Positions 15,913 to 24,788 of a stretch of 64,000 nucleotides of DNA are shown piece after piece. Where the stretch lies: positions 62,001 through 126,000 of the forward strand of contig NZ_FQZZ01000007.1 in NCBI RefSeq assembly GCF_900142185.1, in the 5' to 3' direction. Position numbers and translations under genes: made by a program. How positions within the stretch are numbered: the first letter of the stretch is position 1; each line of letters starts with the position of its first letter. The DNA is from Lutimaribacter pacificus (GTDB lineage: Bacteria > Pseudomonadota > Alphaproteobacteria > Rhodobacterales > Rhodobacteraceae). Under the pieces are notes generated by a model. That model saw nothing but the letters and a program-made list of their open reading frames with translations, was not told the DNA's origin and did not search any database.

Positions 15913-17304
15913 ATGCAATTTGGAATGCGCTTCCGGCGGGAAGATGCCGCCGACAAGGTAAATGATCGCTTCTGGCACGCGATCGAGGGCACGCCGCTCG
16001 ACGAGGTGCGCCGTATTCAGGAAGAGCGGCTGCGCGATCAGATGGCCTATCTCAAGGCAAACTCGACTTTCTATCAGGAGAAGTTCGCGAAAGCCGGTGT
16101 GGAATTCGACGATATCCGCACCATCGAAGACCTCCAGAAACTGCCCTATACCTACAAGACCGAGATCCGCGAAAGCCTGGCCGCCGAACCGCCGTTCGGC
16201 AAACACCGGGCCGCGCCGATGGCCGATATCATCCAGATGCAGGCCTCGTCCGGCACCACCGGAAGCCCGTCTTACGTGGCGCTGACCGAAGCCGATACCG
16301 AGATGTGGCACGAGATGACGGCGCGCTGTTTCTTTGCCAATGGCGTGCGGTCCGGCGATATGGTGCTGCATGCGTTTTCGCTGGCCAAGGGTTTTGTCGG
16401 CGGCATTCCGGTGATGCAGGGGTTGCAGTACATGGGCGCAATCGACGTGCCTGTGGGGGCGGATGGTGGCGTGGAACGGCTGCTGCGCGCCTGCGCCGAC
16501 ACGCGCCCGCGTTGCATCGTCGGCGCGCCGAATTTCGTGCTGCACCTGGCTGACAAAGCGCCCGAAGTGCTCGGCTGCAAAGCCAGTGAACTGGGCGTCG
16601 AACAGATCATCGTCGGTGGCGAACCCGGCGGCGGCATTCCCGCCATCCGGGCCAAGATCGAAGCGGCCTGGGGCGCGAAATGCTGTGAGATGCTGGGCGG
16701 CACCGATCTGGGTGTGACCTATTGGGCTGAATGCGATGCCCAGTCGGGGATGCATATGGTCAACATGGACTACATCATTACCGAATTGCTCGACCCCGAA
16801 AGCGGAGAAATCATCCCTTGGGAAAAGGGTGCCGAGGGCGAGATGATCTATACCGCGCTCGGCCGTCGGGCGAGCCCGCTCGTGCGATTCCGGTCGGGCG
16901 ATTACATCGAGGTTCTCGACACCGACTGCACCTGCGGGCGCACCGGGCCCAAGATCCGCTGCACCGGCCGGACCGACGACATGCTGATCGTGCGCGGGGC
17001 CAATGTCTTTCCCTCGGCCATCAACAGCGTGATCACCGAGATGGTGCCGGAGACCAACGGCGTCATGCGCATCGTGGCCGATTTCGAGGGTCACACCACG
17101 CAGGGCGCGCTGACGGTGATCGTCGAACGCGGTCCCGACCGCGACGCCGCGGATGACCAGGCGCTCAAGAAGAAAATCGAGCAGCGCCTGCGCGATGCCC
17201 TTGTCTTCAAGGCCGACGTTCACCTTGTCGCGCCCGACACCTTTGAGAAACCCGGTGCCGCCAAGGTCGCCTTCGTTCTGAGAGAATATCCGGACCTGCC
17301 ATGA
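15913..17304 (+). CDS. PaaK-like AMP-forming aryl/acyl-CoA ligase
   Basis: A 463-residue member of the phenylacetate-CoA ligase branch of the ANL family. The phosphate loop QASSGTTGSPSYV lies near residue 113, then a family-typical LGGTDLGVTYWAECDAQSG near 262 and a hinge CTGRTDDMLIVRGANVFPS near 355. A cysteine cluster, LDTDCTCGRTGPKI, near 340 recalls the zinc-binding loop of this branch. Such ligases often act on aromatic or cyclic acids, so this enzyme hints at a ring-containing or bulky substrate; that is an inference. GGAGAACGAC precedes ATG 15913 and the stop overlaps the carboxyltransferase start. Confidence 0.87.
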   Translation: MQFGMRFRREDAADKVNDRFWHAIEGTPLDEVRRIQEERLRDQMAYLKANSTFYQEKFAKAGVEFDDIRTIEDLQKLPYTYKTEIRESLAAEPPFGKHRAAPMADIIQMQASSGTTGSPSYVALTEADTEMWHEMTARCFFANGVRSGDMVLHAFSLAKGFVGGIPVMQGLQYMGAIDVPVGADGGVERLLRACADTRPRCIVGAPNFVLHLADKAPEVLGCKASELGVEQIIVGGEPGGGIPAIRAKIEAAWGAKCCEMLGGTDLGVTYWAECDAQSGMHMVNMDYIITELLDPESGEIIPWEKGAEGEMIYTALGRRASPLVRFRSGDYIEVLDTDCTCGRTGPKIRCTGRTDDMLIVRGANVFPSAINSVITEMVPETNGVMRIVADFEGHTTQGALTVIVERGPDRDAADDQALKKKIEQRLRDALVFKADVHLVAPDTFEKPGAAKVAFVLREYPDLP

Positions 17305-18908
17305 CAAGAATGAAATCCCTTCTCGACACCGGGTCCGACGACTTCCGCGCCAACGACGTGTCTTACCGCGAAAAGGTCGATGAACTACATGCCCTCCGGC
17401 TCAAACAGCGCGTCGGCGGCCCCGAAAAGGCGCGCAAACGTCATGTGGACAAAGGCAAAATCCTGCCGCGCGAAAGAATTGAAAGGCTGATCGACCCGGG
17501 TACACCATTCCTGGAACTCGGCGAGCTGGCCGGGTTGAACAAATATGAAGGCGTGCCACCGGGCGCGGGCATCATCACGGGCATCGGTGTGATCGAAGGC
17601 CGTCAGTGCATGATCATCGCCAATGATGCCACCGTAAAGGGCGGCACCTATTTCGGCATGACTTCCCGCAAGCATGTGCGCGCCCAGAAGATCGCATGGA
17701 AGAACCGTCTGCCCGTCATCACCCTCGTGGATTCCGGCGGTGCCTTCCTGCCGGATCAGGAAAACATCTTTCCTGACGAAGGCCAGTTCGGGTCCATCTT
17801 TCACCAACAGATCGGCATGTCGGGCGATGGTGTGCCGCAAATCGCCGTGGTCATGGGGCCCTGCACCGCGGGTGGCGCATATATTCCCGCGCTCTGTGAC
17901 GAAGTGGTGATCGTGCGCGGTCAGGGCTTTATGTATCTGGGCGGACCGGAATTGACCTTTGCCGCAACCGGCGAAAAGGTCGAAGCCGAAGAACTGGGTG
18001 GCGGCAAGATGCATTCGTCGGTGTCGGGCGTGACCGACCATCTGGCCGAGGATGACGCCCACGCCCTGGCCATCACCCGCGAGATCGTCAGCCATCTGGG
18101 CGAAAAGCCCCGGCCCCGCAAGACGCCCGCCGCGCCGCGCCCGCCGGCCTATCCGGTCGAGGAAATCTACGGCATTGTCAGCCGCGATCCCAGGGTGCCG
18201 ACAGACAACCGCGAGATCGTCGCGCGGCTGGTGGACGGCAGCGATTTTCACGAATTCAAGCCGCTTTATGGCGACACGATCATGACCGGCTGGGGGCGCA
18301 TCCACGGCCACGAGGTCGGGATCATCGCCAATACAGGCGTGCTTTTCGTCGAAGCCGCGCTGAAGGCGACGCATTTCATCAATCTCTGCGTCCAGCGTGA
18401 TATTCCGCTGCTGTTCCTGGCCGATGTGAACGGCTTCATGGTGGGCCGCGAGGTCGAGCAGATGGGCATTGCCAAGGCCGGTGCTAAAATGATCACGGCC
18501 ATGTCTTCGGCCCGGGTGCCGAAATTCACAATCATCACCGGTGGCTCTTACGGCGCGGGATACCTGGCGATGCTGGGCCGCCCGTTCCAGCCGGACGCAA
18601 TGTTCGCCTGGCCGACGGGACGGTCGGCAATCATGGGGCCGGAACAGGCCGCCAGCGTGCTGGCTCAGGTCCGCGCGCAGATCAACGAACGCGAAGGCAA
18701 AAGCTGGACCCCCGAGGAGGAGGAAGCCTTCAAGGCACCGATCCGCAAGGAATACGAAGATTTTCAGGGGGCCTATAATTTTGCTTCCAACCTTTGGATC
18801 GACAGCGTGATCGAGCCCTGTGAGACCCGTGACGTCATGGCGCTGATGCTGGATGTAACATCGCGCAGACCCAAGGTCGAAACCAACTTCGGCGTGTTCA
18901 GGATGTGA
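17301..18908 (+). CDS. Biotin-dependent acyl-CoA carboxylase, carboxyltransferase subunit (MCC/GCC type)
   Basis: Transfers CO2 from carboxybiotin to an acyl-CoA. The 535-residue length with fused N- and C-terminal crotonase-like halves, and stretches such as VVMGPCTAGGAYIPALCDEVVIV, GGGKMHSSVSGVTDHLAEDD and FLADVNGFMVG, match the beta subunits of 3-methylcrotonyl-CoA and geranyl-CoA carboxylases (LiuB, AtuC). Those enzymes carboxylate the gamma carbon of a 3-methyl-2-enoyl-CoA. The biotin carboxylase follows 10 bases downstream and an HMG-CoA-lyase homologue after that, the same gene logic as liu and atu clusters. Whether the substrate is methylcrotonyl-like or larger cannot be told. Confidence 0.9.
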   Translation: MTRMKSLLDTGSDDFRANDVSYREKVDELHALRLKQRVGGPEKARKRHVDKGKILPRERIERLIDPGTPFLELGELAGLNKYEGVPPGAGIITGIGVIEGRQCMIIANDATVKGGTYFGMTSRKHVRAQKIAWKNRLPVITLVDSGGAFLPDQENIFPDEGQFGSIFHQQIGMSGDGVPQIAVVMGPCTAGGAYIPALCDEVVIVRGQGFMYLGGPELTFAATGEKVEAEELGGGKMHSSVSGVTDHLAEDDAHALAITREIVSHLGEKPRPRKTPAAPRPPAYPVEEIYGIVSRDPRVPTDNREIVARLVDGSDFHEFKPLYGDTIMTGWGRIHGHEVGIIANTGVLFVEAALKATHFINLCVQRDIPLLFLADVNGFMVGREVEQMGIAKAGAKMITAMSSARVPKFTIITGGSYGAGYLAMLGRPFQPDAMFAWPTGRSAIMGPEQAASVLAQVRAQINEREGKSWTPEEEEAFKAPIRKEYEDFQGAYNFASNLWIDSVIEPCETRDVMALMLDVTSRRPKVETNFGVFRM

Positions 18909-18918
18909 GGAGCGAACC

Positions 18919-20925
18919 GTGAAAATCAAGACGCTTCTGATCGCCAACCGCGGCGAAATTGCCTGCCGGATCGCGCGCACTGCGCGGGCAAGCGGTATCA
19001 TTCCCGTCGGCGTGCATTCGCAGGCCGACGTCAATGCCCTGCATGTCCGCGAGATTGGCAAATCTGTCTGTATCGGCGCCGGACCTGCATCCCAGAGCTA
19101 TCTGAAAATCGACGCGGTGATTGCCGCTGCGCAATCAGTGGGCGCGGATGCGATCCATCCCGGTTATGGCTTTCTGGCCGAAAACCCCGATTTTGCTCGT
19201 TCGGTCGAAGCCGCCGGCATGATCTTCATGGGGCCGACGCCGGAAACGCTTGAACGTTTCGGCGACAAGGCCAGCGCCAAAGAGGCCGCCGTGGCGGCCA
19301 GCGTCCCGGTGATTTCGGGCGCCGAAGGTGCGCGGTCCGATCCCGAGCAGATTGCCGAGGAGGTGCGCCAAATGGGCCTGCCGGTGCTGCTCAAGGCGGT
19401 CGGCGGCGGTGGTGGGCGCGGACAACGGCTCGTCACTGACGAGACCACGCTGGTCGAGGACATCGAAGGCGCGCTGCGCGAAGCAAAATCCACCTTCGGC
19501 TCCGAAGGGCTGCTGTTGGAGCGTTTCCTGCCCGAGGCGCGCCATGTTGAAGTGCAGATCGCAGGTGACGGCAAGGGCCATGTGGTGCATCTGTTCGAAC
19601 GCGATTGCACGCTTCAGCGCCGCCACCAGAAGGTCATCGAGGAAGCCCCGGCCTGGGGTCTGCCCCGAACGCTTCTGGACGACATCGCACGCGACGCGGT
19701 GCGCTTGGGCGAAACGCTGGACTATCGCGGGCTGGGCACGGTCGAATTTCTGGTCGCGGGTGGCGAGTATTTCTTCCTTGAGGTGAACCCGCGCATTCAG
19801 GTGGAACATCCCGTCACCGAAGCGATCACCGGGCTGGACCTTGTCGCGCTTCACCTGCGGATTGCCGAAGGCGCGGGCCTTGGACTGGTGCAGGACGATC
19901 TGACGATCAACGGCCACGCGGTCGAGGCGCGGCTTTACGCCGAAGATCCGGCGATGCAATTCGCCCCGTCGACGGGCACGCTCTCCACGCTCAGCCTGCC
20001 ATCGGGCCTGCGCATCGACAGCGGCGTCGAAGAAGGCGATGCCGTCACGCCCTACTACGACCCGATGATCGCCAAGCTGATCGTGCACGCGCCCGACCGG
20101 GAAACCGCATTGGCACGTCTAGCCACGGCGCTTGATCATGTCGCGGTCGAAGGTGTCGAAACCAATCGCGCCTTTCTGACGGCGCTGGCGCGAAACCATG
20201 AATTCGAACGGATGCAGGTGCATACCCGCTGGATCGACGGCAGGCTGGATGAGCTGACACAGGCACCCGGCCTGACCCGCCCAGATCTGTGGAAGGCGAC
20301 CGCTGCCATTCTCTTCGTGACCCAGTCGCGCAGCGACACAGACGCCAATCCCTGGACCAACCGTGATGCCTTTACCGGCTGGCGGCTTGGACTGGGCGGC
20401 GATGCGATTGAAGCGGGGCAGCGCGTGACGCTTACCGATTCTGACGAGGTATCCGAAGAACTGCGCGTCAGTCCTGTCAAACCGGGTGCCAAGTACACCA
20501 TCCGTTCGGAGAAAGGCGAGGCGCTGATACTGTCGGCACGTGAACTGACCCCGGGCCGTTGGCGTGTCGGCGAAGGCGACACCGTCCATCTGATCGACGC
20601 GCGCCTGCACGCGGGCGTGATCGAACTGGATACGCCCGAAGGCCGCCTGGTCTTTCGGCCCGCCGCGCCCCTTGCCTTTGCCGGCGGCGATGCCGCGGCG
20701 GATCGCGCCGTGACCTCTCCGCTGACCGGCATGATTGTCGAAATCAAGGTCTCCGACGGTCAGAGCGTGGCCGAAGGCGACGTGGTCGCGGTCATGGAAT
20801 CCATGAAACTCGAAATCTCGATCCGGGCGGCCGCGGCCGGGATCGCCAGCAATATATCCGTCTCGAATGGGGACATGGTCGATCGCGGCCAGGTCATCGC
20901 CGAGATCCTGCCATCCGAGGAGTGA
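18919..20925 (+). CDS. Acyl-CoA carboxylase alpha subunit (biotin carboxylase plus biotin carrier)
   Basis: A 668-residue protein. Residues 1-450 are the biotin carboxylase: LIANRGEIACRI at the N-terminus, the ATP-grasp glycine loop VGGGGGRGQRLV near 155, and FLEVNPRIQVEHPVTEAITG near 290 with its catalytic Glu/Arg. A linker of about 130 residues leads to a C-terminal biotinyl domain with AVMESMKLE; Lys 630 is the biotin site. With the 17301 subunit it forms an MCC- or GCC-type carboxylase that uses ATP and bicarbonate. The start is a GTG preceded by GGAGCGAACC. The stop is followed by the HMG-CoA-lyase homologue after four bases. Confidence 0.92.
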   Translation: MKIKTLLIANRGEIACRIARTARASGIIPVGVHSQADVNALHVREIGKSVCIGAGPASQSYLKIDAVIAAAQSVGADAIHPGYGFLAENPDFARSVEAAGMIFMGPTPETLERFGDKASAKEAAVAASVPVISGAEGARSDPEQIAEEVRQMGLPVLLKAVGGGGGRGQRLVTDETTLVEDIEGALREAKSTFGSEGLLLERFLPEARHVEVQIAGDGKGHVVHLFERDCTLQRRHQKVIEEAPAWGLPRTLLDDIARDAVRLGETLDYRGLGTVEFLVAGGEYFFLEVNPRIQVEHPVTEAITGLDLVALHLRIAEGAGLGLVQDDLTINGHAVEARLYAEDPAMQFAPSTGTLSTLSLPSGLRIDSGVEEGDAVTPYYDPMIAKLIVHAPDRETALARLATALDHVAVEGVETNRAFLTALARNHEFERMQVHTRWIDGRLDELTQAPGLTRPDLWKATAAILFVTQSRSDTDANPWTNRDAFTGWRLGLGGDAIEAGQRVTLTDSDEVSEELRVSPVKPGAKYTIRSEKGEALILSARELTPGRWRVGEGDTVHLIDARLHAGVIELDTPEGRLVFRPAAPLAFAGGDAAADRAVTSPLTGMIVEIKVSDGQSVAEGDVVAVMESMKLEISIRAAAAGIASNISVSNGDMVDRGQVIAEILPSEE

Positions 20926-20929
20926 TGAA

Positions 20930-21889
20930 ATGAGCGACTTTCCCAAATTCGTAGAATTTCGTGAAGAAGGCCCGCGTGAGGGTTTTCAGATCGAAAAGAA
21001 GATTTACCCGATCGAAGAGCGGATCGAACTGATCGACATGCTCAGCGAAACCGGCTTGAAACGCATTCAGGTCGGCAGCTTTGTCAGCCCGAAATACGTT
21101 CCTCAGATGGCGGACACCGGCGAGTTGTTCCAGCGTATCAAGCGCAAACCGGGCGTGAACTACACATCGCTGTGGCTGAACGACAAAGGGTTTCGCAAGG
21201 CCCTGACCGCGCATGAGGTCGATATCGACCCGCGTCTGCTGTTCTATCCTTCCGAAGCATTCGCCCAATCGAACAACAATTGTTCCTCGGCCGAGATGCG
21301 GGAAAAACAACGTGACTGGGTCCGTCTTTACAAGGAAGAGGGATATACCGTCGACGCGGCCTATGTGATGACCGCTTTCGGCTGCAACCTCGAGGGCCCC
21401 ATCCCCCAAGAACGCATCTTGGACGATTTCCGCTTTATCCTTCAGCTATGCGAAGAAGAGAACATCCCCGTGCCGATCCTCGTGGTCGCCGACACCATGG
21501 GTTGGGGAAACCCCGAGGCGGTCAAACGGATGATCGGCGCCCTGCGCGAATTGGCGCCCGAGGCGCGCATCGGTATGCACATCCATGACACACGTGGGCT
21601 GGGGATCGCCAACGTTTATGCGGCCCTGTCGATGGGCGTGGACATGTTCGAAAGCTCCGTCGCCGGTCTTGGCGGCTGTCCTTTCGCGGGCCACGGCCAC
21701 GCGCGCGCCGCAGGAAATGTCTGCACCGAGGATGCAGTGTTCCTGTGTCACGAGCTCGGCATCGAAACCGGCATTGATCTGGACAAGCTGATCGCAGCGG
21801 CGGTCAAAGCAGAAGAGATCATCGGTGTGCCGCTCATGGGCCGGGTCATGCACACCGGCGGGTTGGACAAATACCGCAAGTCACGCTGA
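20930..21889 (+). CDS. HMG-CoA-lyase-like enzyme with Asp-to-Glu in the active site
   Basis: A 319-residue TIM-barrel protein of the HMG-CoA lyase/DRE-TIM family, which cleaves a 3-hydroxy-3-methyl acyl-CoA by retro-aldol reaction. The metal ligands HIHDT and the flexible-loop Cys in GLGGCPFAG are present. The family signature GPRDGLQ reads GPREGFQ here, so the catalytic and metal-binding Asp is Glu 17 (Arg 16 is kept). The Cys loop is longer than usual (GHGHARAAGN). It would logically split the hydrated product of the carboxylase; the changes suggest a substrate other than HMG-CoA. ATG 20930 lies four bases after the carboxylase stop. Confidence 0.84.
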   Translation: MSDFPKFVEFREEGPREGFQIEKKIYPIEERIELIDMLSETGLKRIQVGSFVSPKYVPQMADTGELFQRIKRKPGVNYTSLWLNDKGFRKALTAHEVDIDPRLLFYPSEAFAQSNNNCSSAEMREKQRDWVRLYKEEGYTVDAAYVMTAFGCNLEGPIPQERILDDFRFILQLCEEENIPVPILVVADTMGWGNPEAVKRMIGALRELAPEARIGMHIHDTRGLGIANVYAALSMGVDMFESSVAGLGGCPFAGHGHARAAGNVCTEDAVFLCHELGIETGIDLDKLIAAAVKAEEIIGVPLMGRVMHTGGLDKYRKSR

Positions 21890-21901
21890 GGGAGCAAGAA
21901 G

Positions 21902-22816
21902 ATGACAAAAGCACTTGACGGAAAGGTCGTTCTGGTCACCGGGGCCGGCGGTGGGATCGGGCGTGATATCGCCTTGATGGCAGCTACCGAAGGCGCCGCC
22001 GTGGTGGTCAATGATCTGGGCGCATCCCTGAAAGGCACCGGTCAGACAGAAACTGCGGCGCAGAAAGTCGTCGAAGAGATCAGGGCCGCTGGGGGCGATG
22101 CCATTGCCGATGGCGGCTCTGTCACCGATCCCGATGCCGCGCGCGCGATGATCGAAGCCGGGGTCAAGGAATTCGGTCGCATCGACGCGGTGGTAAACAA
22201 CGCCGGCATTCTGCGCGACGGTTACTTCCACAAGATGACCTATGAGGATTTCGACGCGGTGGTGAAGGTCCATCTTTATGGTGCCTTCAATACCAGCCGC
22301 GCGGCCGCCGACTATTTCCGCGAACAGGAAAGCGGCGCGCTCGTGCACATGACCTCGACCTCGGGGCTGATCGGCAATCTGGCGCAGGCGAATTATTCGG
22401 CGGCAAAGCTGGGCATCGCGGCCTTCTCGAAATCGGTAGCGCTCGACCTGAAACGCTGGAACGTGCGGTCAAACTGCATCGCGCCCTTCGCCTGGAGCCG
22501 GATGATATCGTCGATCAAGACCGACACGGAGGAACAGAAGGCGCGGGTCGAGAAGGTCAAGAAGATGACCCCCGCCAAGGTCGCGCCGATGGCCTGTTAC
22601 CTGATGAGCGACCGCGCGGCGGATGTGTCGGGGCAAATCTTTGCAGTGCGGATGAACGAGATATTCCTGTTCAACCAGCCCCGCCCGCTCCGGTCCGTCC
22701 ACTCCGGTGACGGCTGGACCGCCGATGAAATCGCCGAGCGCGCCATTCCCGCGCTCAAATCGCAATTCACACCGCTCGAAGTTTCGGCGGATGTCTTTTC
22801 GTGGGATCCGGTCTAA
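21902..22816 (+). CDS. SDR dehydrogenase of the MFE-2 (3-hydroxyacyl-CoA) type
   Basis: A 304-residue SDR, longer than the usual 250. It has VVLVTGAGGGIGRDIAL (NAD-binding, residues 9-25), NNAGILRDG near 100, catalytic Tyr 165 and Lys 169 in YSAAK, and SNCIAPFAWSRM. The insertion and the NDLGA segment near residue 38 are typical of peroxisomal multifunctional enzyme 2 and its bacterial relatives, which oxidise (3R)-hydroxyacyl-CoAs with NAD. Its stop overlaps the start of the citryl-CoA-lyase homologue (TAATG), indicating tight coupling. A dehydrogenase next to a C-C lyase suggests it makes the ketone substrate that the lyase splits. Confidence 0.86.
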   Translation: MTKALDGKVVLVTGAGGGIGRDIALMAATEGAAVVVNDLGASLKGTGQTETAAQKVVEEIRAAGGDAIADGGSVTDPDAARAMIEAGVKEFGRIDAVVNNAGILRDGYFHKMTYEDFDAVVKVHLYGAFNTSRAAADYFREQESGALVHMTSTSGLIGNLAQANYSAAKLGIAAFSKSVALDLKRWNVRSNCIAPFAWSRMISSIKTDTEEQKARVEKVKKMTPAKVAPMACYLMSDRAADVSGQIFAVRMNEIFLFNQPRPLRSVHSGDGWTADEIAERAIPALKSQFTPLEVSADVFSWDPV

Positions 22817-23610
22817 TGGGAAAACGCAAAGAAAAAATCAGCTCCGACATTGCCTGGAGCACCCCCGACAAGATCTGCGTGCGCGGGCTCGACTTGCCGA
22901 ACGAAATCCTCGGCCACATGAACCTGGGCGATCTGGCCTTTCTGCAATTGACGGGCCGCAAGGCCACGCTCGAGGAAAGCCGCGTCTTCAACGCCATCAT
23001 CATCACCCTTGTCGAACATGGCATCACGCCATCGGCCCTGGCGGCGCGGATGACCTATATGGGGGCGCCGGAATCGCTTCAGGCGGCTGTGGCGGCTGGC
23101 TTGTGTGGGCTGGGCACCGTCTTTGTCGGTTCTATGGAAGGTGCCTCGAAAATGCTTTACGAGGCACTGCCACAGGACAAGTTGGGCACCGGTGTCGATC
23201 TGGATGCGCTGGCCGTCGAGACGGTGGAAAAATTCCGCGCCCGCAAGATGATCGTGCCGGGGCTCGGACATCCGGTGCACAAGCCGGTCGATCCGCGCAC
23301 ACCTCGCCTGTTCCAGATCGCTGCCGAGAACGGCAAGTCCGGTGAATACATCGAGTTGATCCAGAAAATTCAGGCCGTTGCCGAAGAAAAATCGGGTAAG
23401 ATGCTGCCGATTAACGCCACCGGGGCGATCGGAGCAATCTGCTGTGAATTTGGCTTCCCCTGGAAGATCGTGCGGGGCTTTGGCGTCATGGCACGCGCCA
23501 TCGGTCTGGTCGGTCATATCCTCGAAGAGAGCGAAAACCCGATTTCCTATGAGCTTTGGCAGCGTGCCGAGCAGGAAATTCTTGAAACGTCGGGTTCAGG
23601 AGCGAAGTAA
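22816..23610 (+). CDS. Citryl-CoA-lyase-like protein (citrate synthase fold) without the catalytic Asp
   Basis: A 264-residue member of the citrate synthase superfamily, closest by eye to citryl-CoA lyase and the C-terminal lyase domain of ATP-citrate lyase. The active-site His segments are recognisable: LVEHGITPSALAAR near 76 and VPGLGHPVHKPVDPR with His 152. The third catalytic residue, the Asp of NVDG, is Thr 202 here (NATGAIGA), so the classical mechanism cannot operate unchanged. The family makes or breaks a C-C bond between an acyl-CoA and a keto group. The gene overlaps the SDR before it and is followed by a dehydrogenase after three bases. A homologue lies at 50851-51669. Confidence 0.8.
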   Translation: MGKRKEKISSDIAWSTPDKICVRGLDLPNEILGHMNLGDLAFLQLTGRKATLEESRVFNAIIITLVEHGITPSALAARMTYMGAPESLQAAVAAGLCGLGTVFVGSMEGASKMLYEALPQDKLGTGVDLDALAVETVEKFRARKMIVPGLGHPVHKPVDPRTPRLFQIAAENGKSGEYIELIQKIQAVAEEKSGKMLPINATGAIGAICCEFGFPWKIVRGFGVMARAIGLVGHILEESENPISYELWQRAEQEILETSGSGAK

Positions 23611-23613
23611 CCG

Positions 23614-24777
23614 ATGCAGACGTCAGCCCCAGACACTCACACCGATCTGCGCGACGCCTTGCGCGCACTTTGCGCGCAGTTTCCGCCAGAATATCATCGC
23701 AAGTTCGGCGAGGATGAAACCTACCCCGAGGAATTCGTCGATGCGCTGACCCGCGAGGGCTGGCTCGCCGCGATGATCCCAGAAGAATACGGCGGCTCGG
23801 GTCTGGGCCTGACGGAAGCCTCGATCATCATGGAGGAGGTGAACCGCTGCGGCGGCAACGCGGGCCATTGCCACGGGCAGATGTACAATATGGGCACGCT
23901 GCTGCGGCATGGTTCGGAGGAGCAGAAACAGAAATATCTGCCCGGCATCGCCAGCGGCGAATTGCGCCTGCAATCCATGGCCGTGACCGAACCGACCACC
24001 GGCACCGACACCACCAAACTGAAGACCACGGCGGTGAAAAAGGGCGACCGGTATGAGATCAATGGCCAGAAGGTCTGGATCAGCCGTATCCAGCATTCCG
24101 ACCTGATGATCCTGCTGGCACGCACCACGCCGCTGGCCGAGGTCAAGAAGAAATCGCAGGGCCTGTCGATCTTCATGGTCGATCTGAAAGAGGCGATCGG
24201 CAACGGCATGGAGGTCCGCCCCATCGCCAATATGCCCGGCCACGAAACCAATGAAGTGTTTTTCGACAACCTGGAAATCCCCGCCGAGAACCTGATCGGG
24301 ACCGAGGGGCGCGGATTTTACCATATTCTTGACGGGCTGAACGCCGAACGTACCCTGATTGCGGCGGAATGTATCGGTGATGGATACTGGTTCGTCGACA
24401 AGGCCCGCACCTATGCCGGCGACCGCATGGTCTTTGACCGCCCCATCGGCCAGAACCAGGGCGTGCAATTCCCTATCGCCAGGTCCTATGTGAACATCGA
24501 GGCCGCCAATCTGATGCGCTTTGAAGCCTGCAGGCGGTTCGATGCTGGGCTGGATTGCGGAGCACAGGCGAATATGGCCAAGCTGCTGGCTTCGGAGGCC
24601 AGCTGGGAAGCGGCCAATGCCTGCATCCAGACCCATGGCGGCTTCGGTTTCGCACGGGAATACGATGTCGAGCGCAAGTTCCGCGAGGCGCGCCTCTATC
24701 AGGTCGCCCCGATCTCGACCAACCTGATCCTGTCATATGTCGGAGAACATATCCTCGGCATGCCAAGATCGTTCTGA
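23614..24777 (+). CDS. Acyl-CoA dehydrogenase lacking the usual catalytic Glu
   Basis: A 387-residue acyl-CoA dehydrogenase with YGGSGLGLTEASIIMEEVN near 55, MAVTEPTTGTDTTKL near 125 and INGQKVWISRIQHSD near 150. Its C-terminus reads LYQVAPISTNLILSYVGEHI then LGMPRSF, without the YEGT-type Glu motif; it forms a subgroup with the proteins at 14725 and 38059. It lies between the citryl-CoA-lyase homologue and the hotdog hydratase, so dehydrogenation followed by hydration of the same intermediate is likely. The start codon lies three bases after the preceding stop. Confidence 0.87.
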   Translation: MQTSAPDTHTDLRDALRALCAQFPPEYHRKFGEDETYPEEFVDALTREGWLAAMIPEEYGGSGLGLTEASIIMEEVNRCGGNAGHCHGQMYNMGTLLRHGSEEQKQKYLPGIASGELRLQSMAVTEPTTGTDTTKLKTTAVKKGDRYEINGQKVWISRIQHSDLMILLARTTPLAEVKKKSQGLSIFMVDLKEAIGNGMEVRPIANMPGHETNEVFFDNLEIPAENLIGTEGRGFYHILDGLNAERTLIAAECIGDGYWFVDKARTYAGDRMVFDRPIGQNQGVQFPIARSYVNIEAANLMRFEACRRFDAGLDCGAQANMAKLLASEASWEAANACIQTHGGFGFAREYDVERKFREARLYQVAPISTNLILSYVGEHILGMPRSF

Positions 24778-24788
24778 AGGCCAGGATT

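Noticed and set aside
14542-17307. A 921-codon open frame on the minus strand opposite a crotonase, a dehydrogenase and a ligase
   Set aside because: It spans three well-supported genes on the other strand, has no recognisable domain, and its composition follows from GC-rich third positions of the real genes.
17385-19061. A 558-codon minus-strand frame opposite the carboxyltransferase
   Set aside because: Same reason: a mirror of a strongly conserved gene with no family features or ribosome site.
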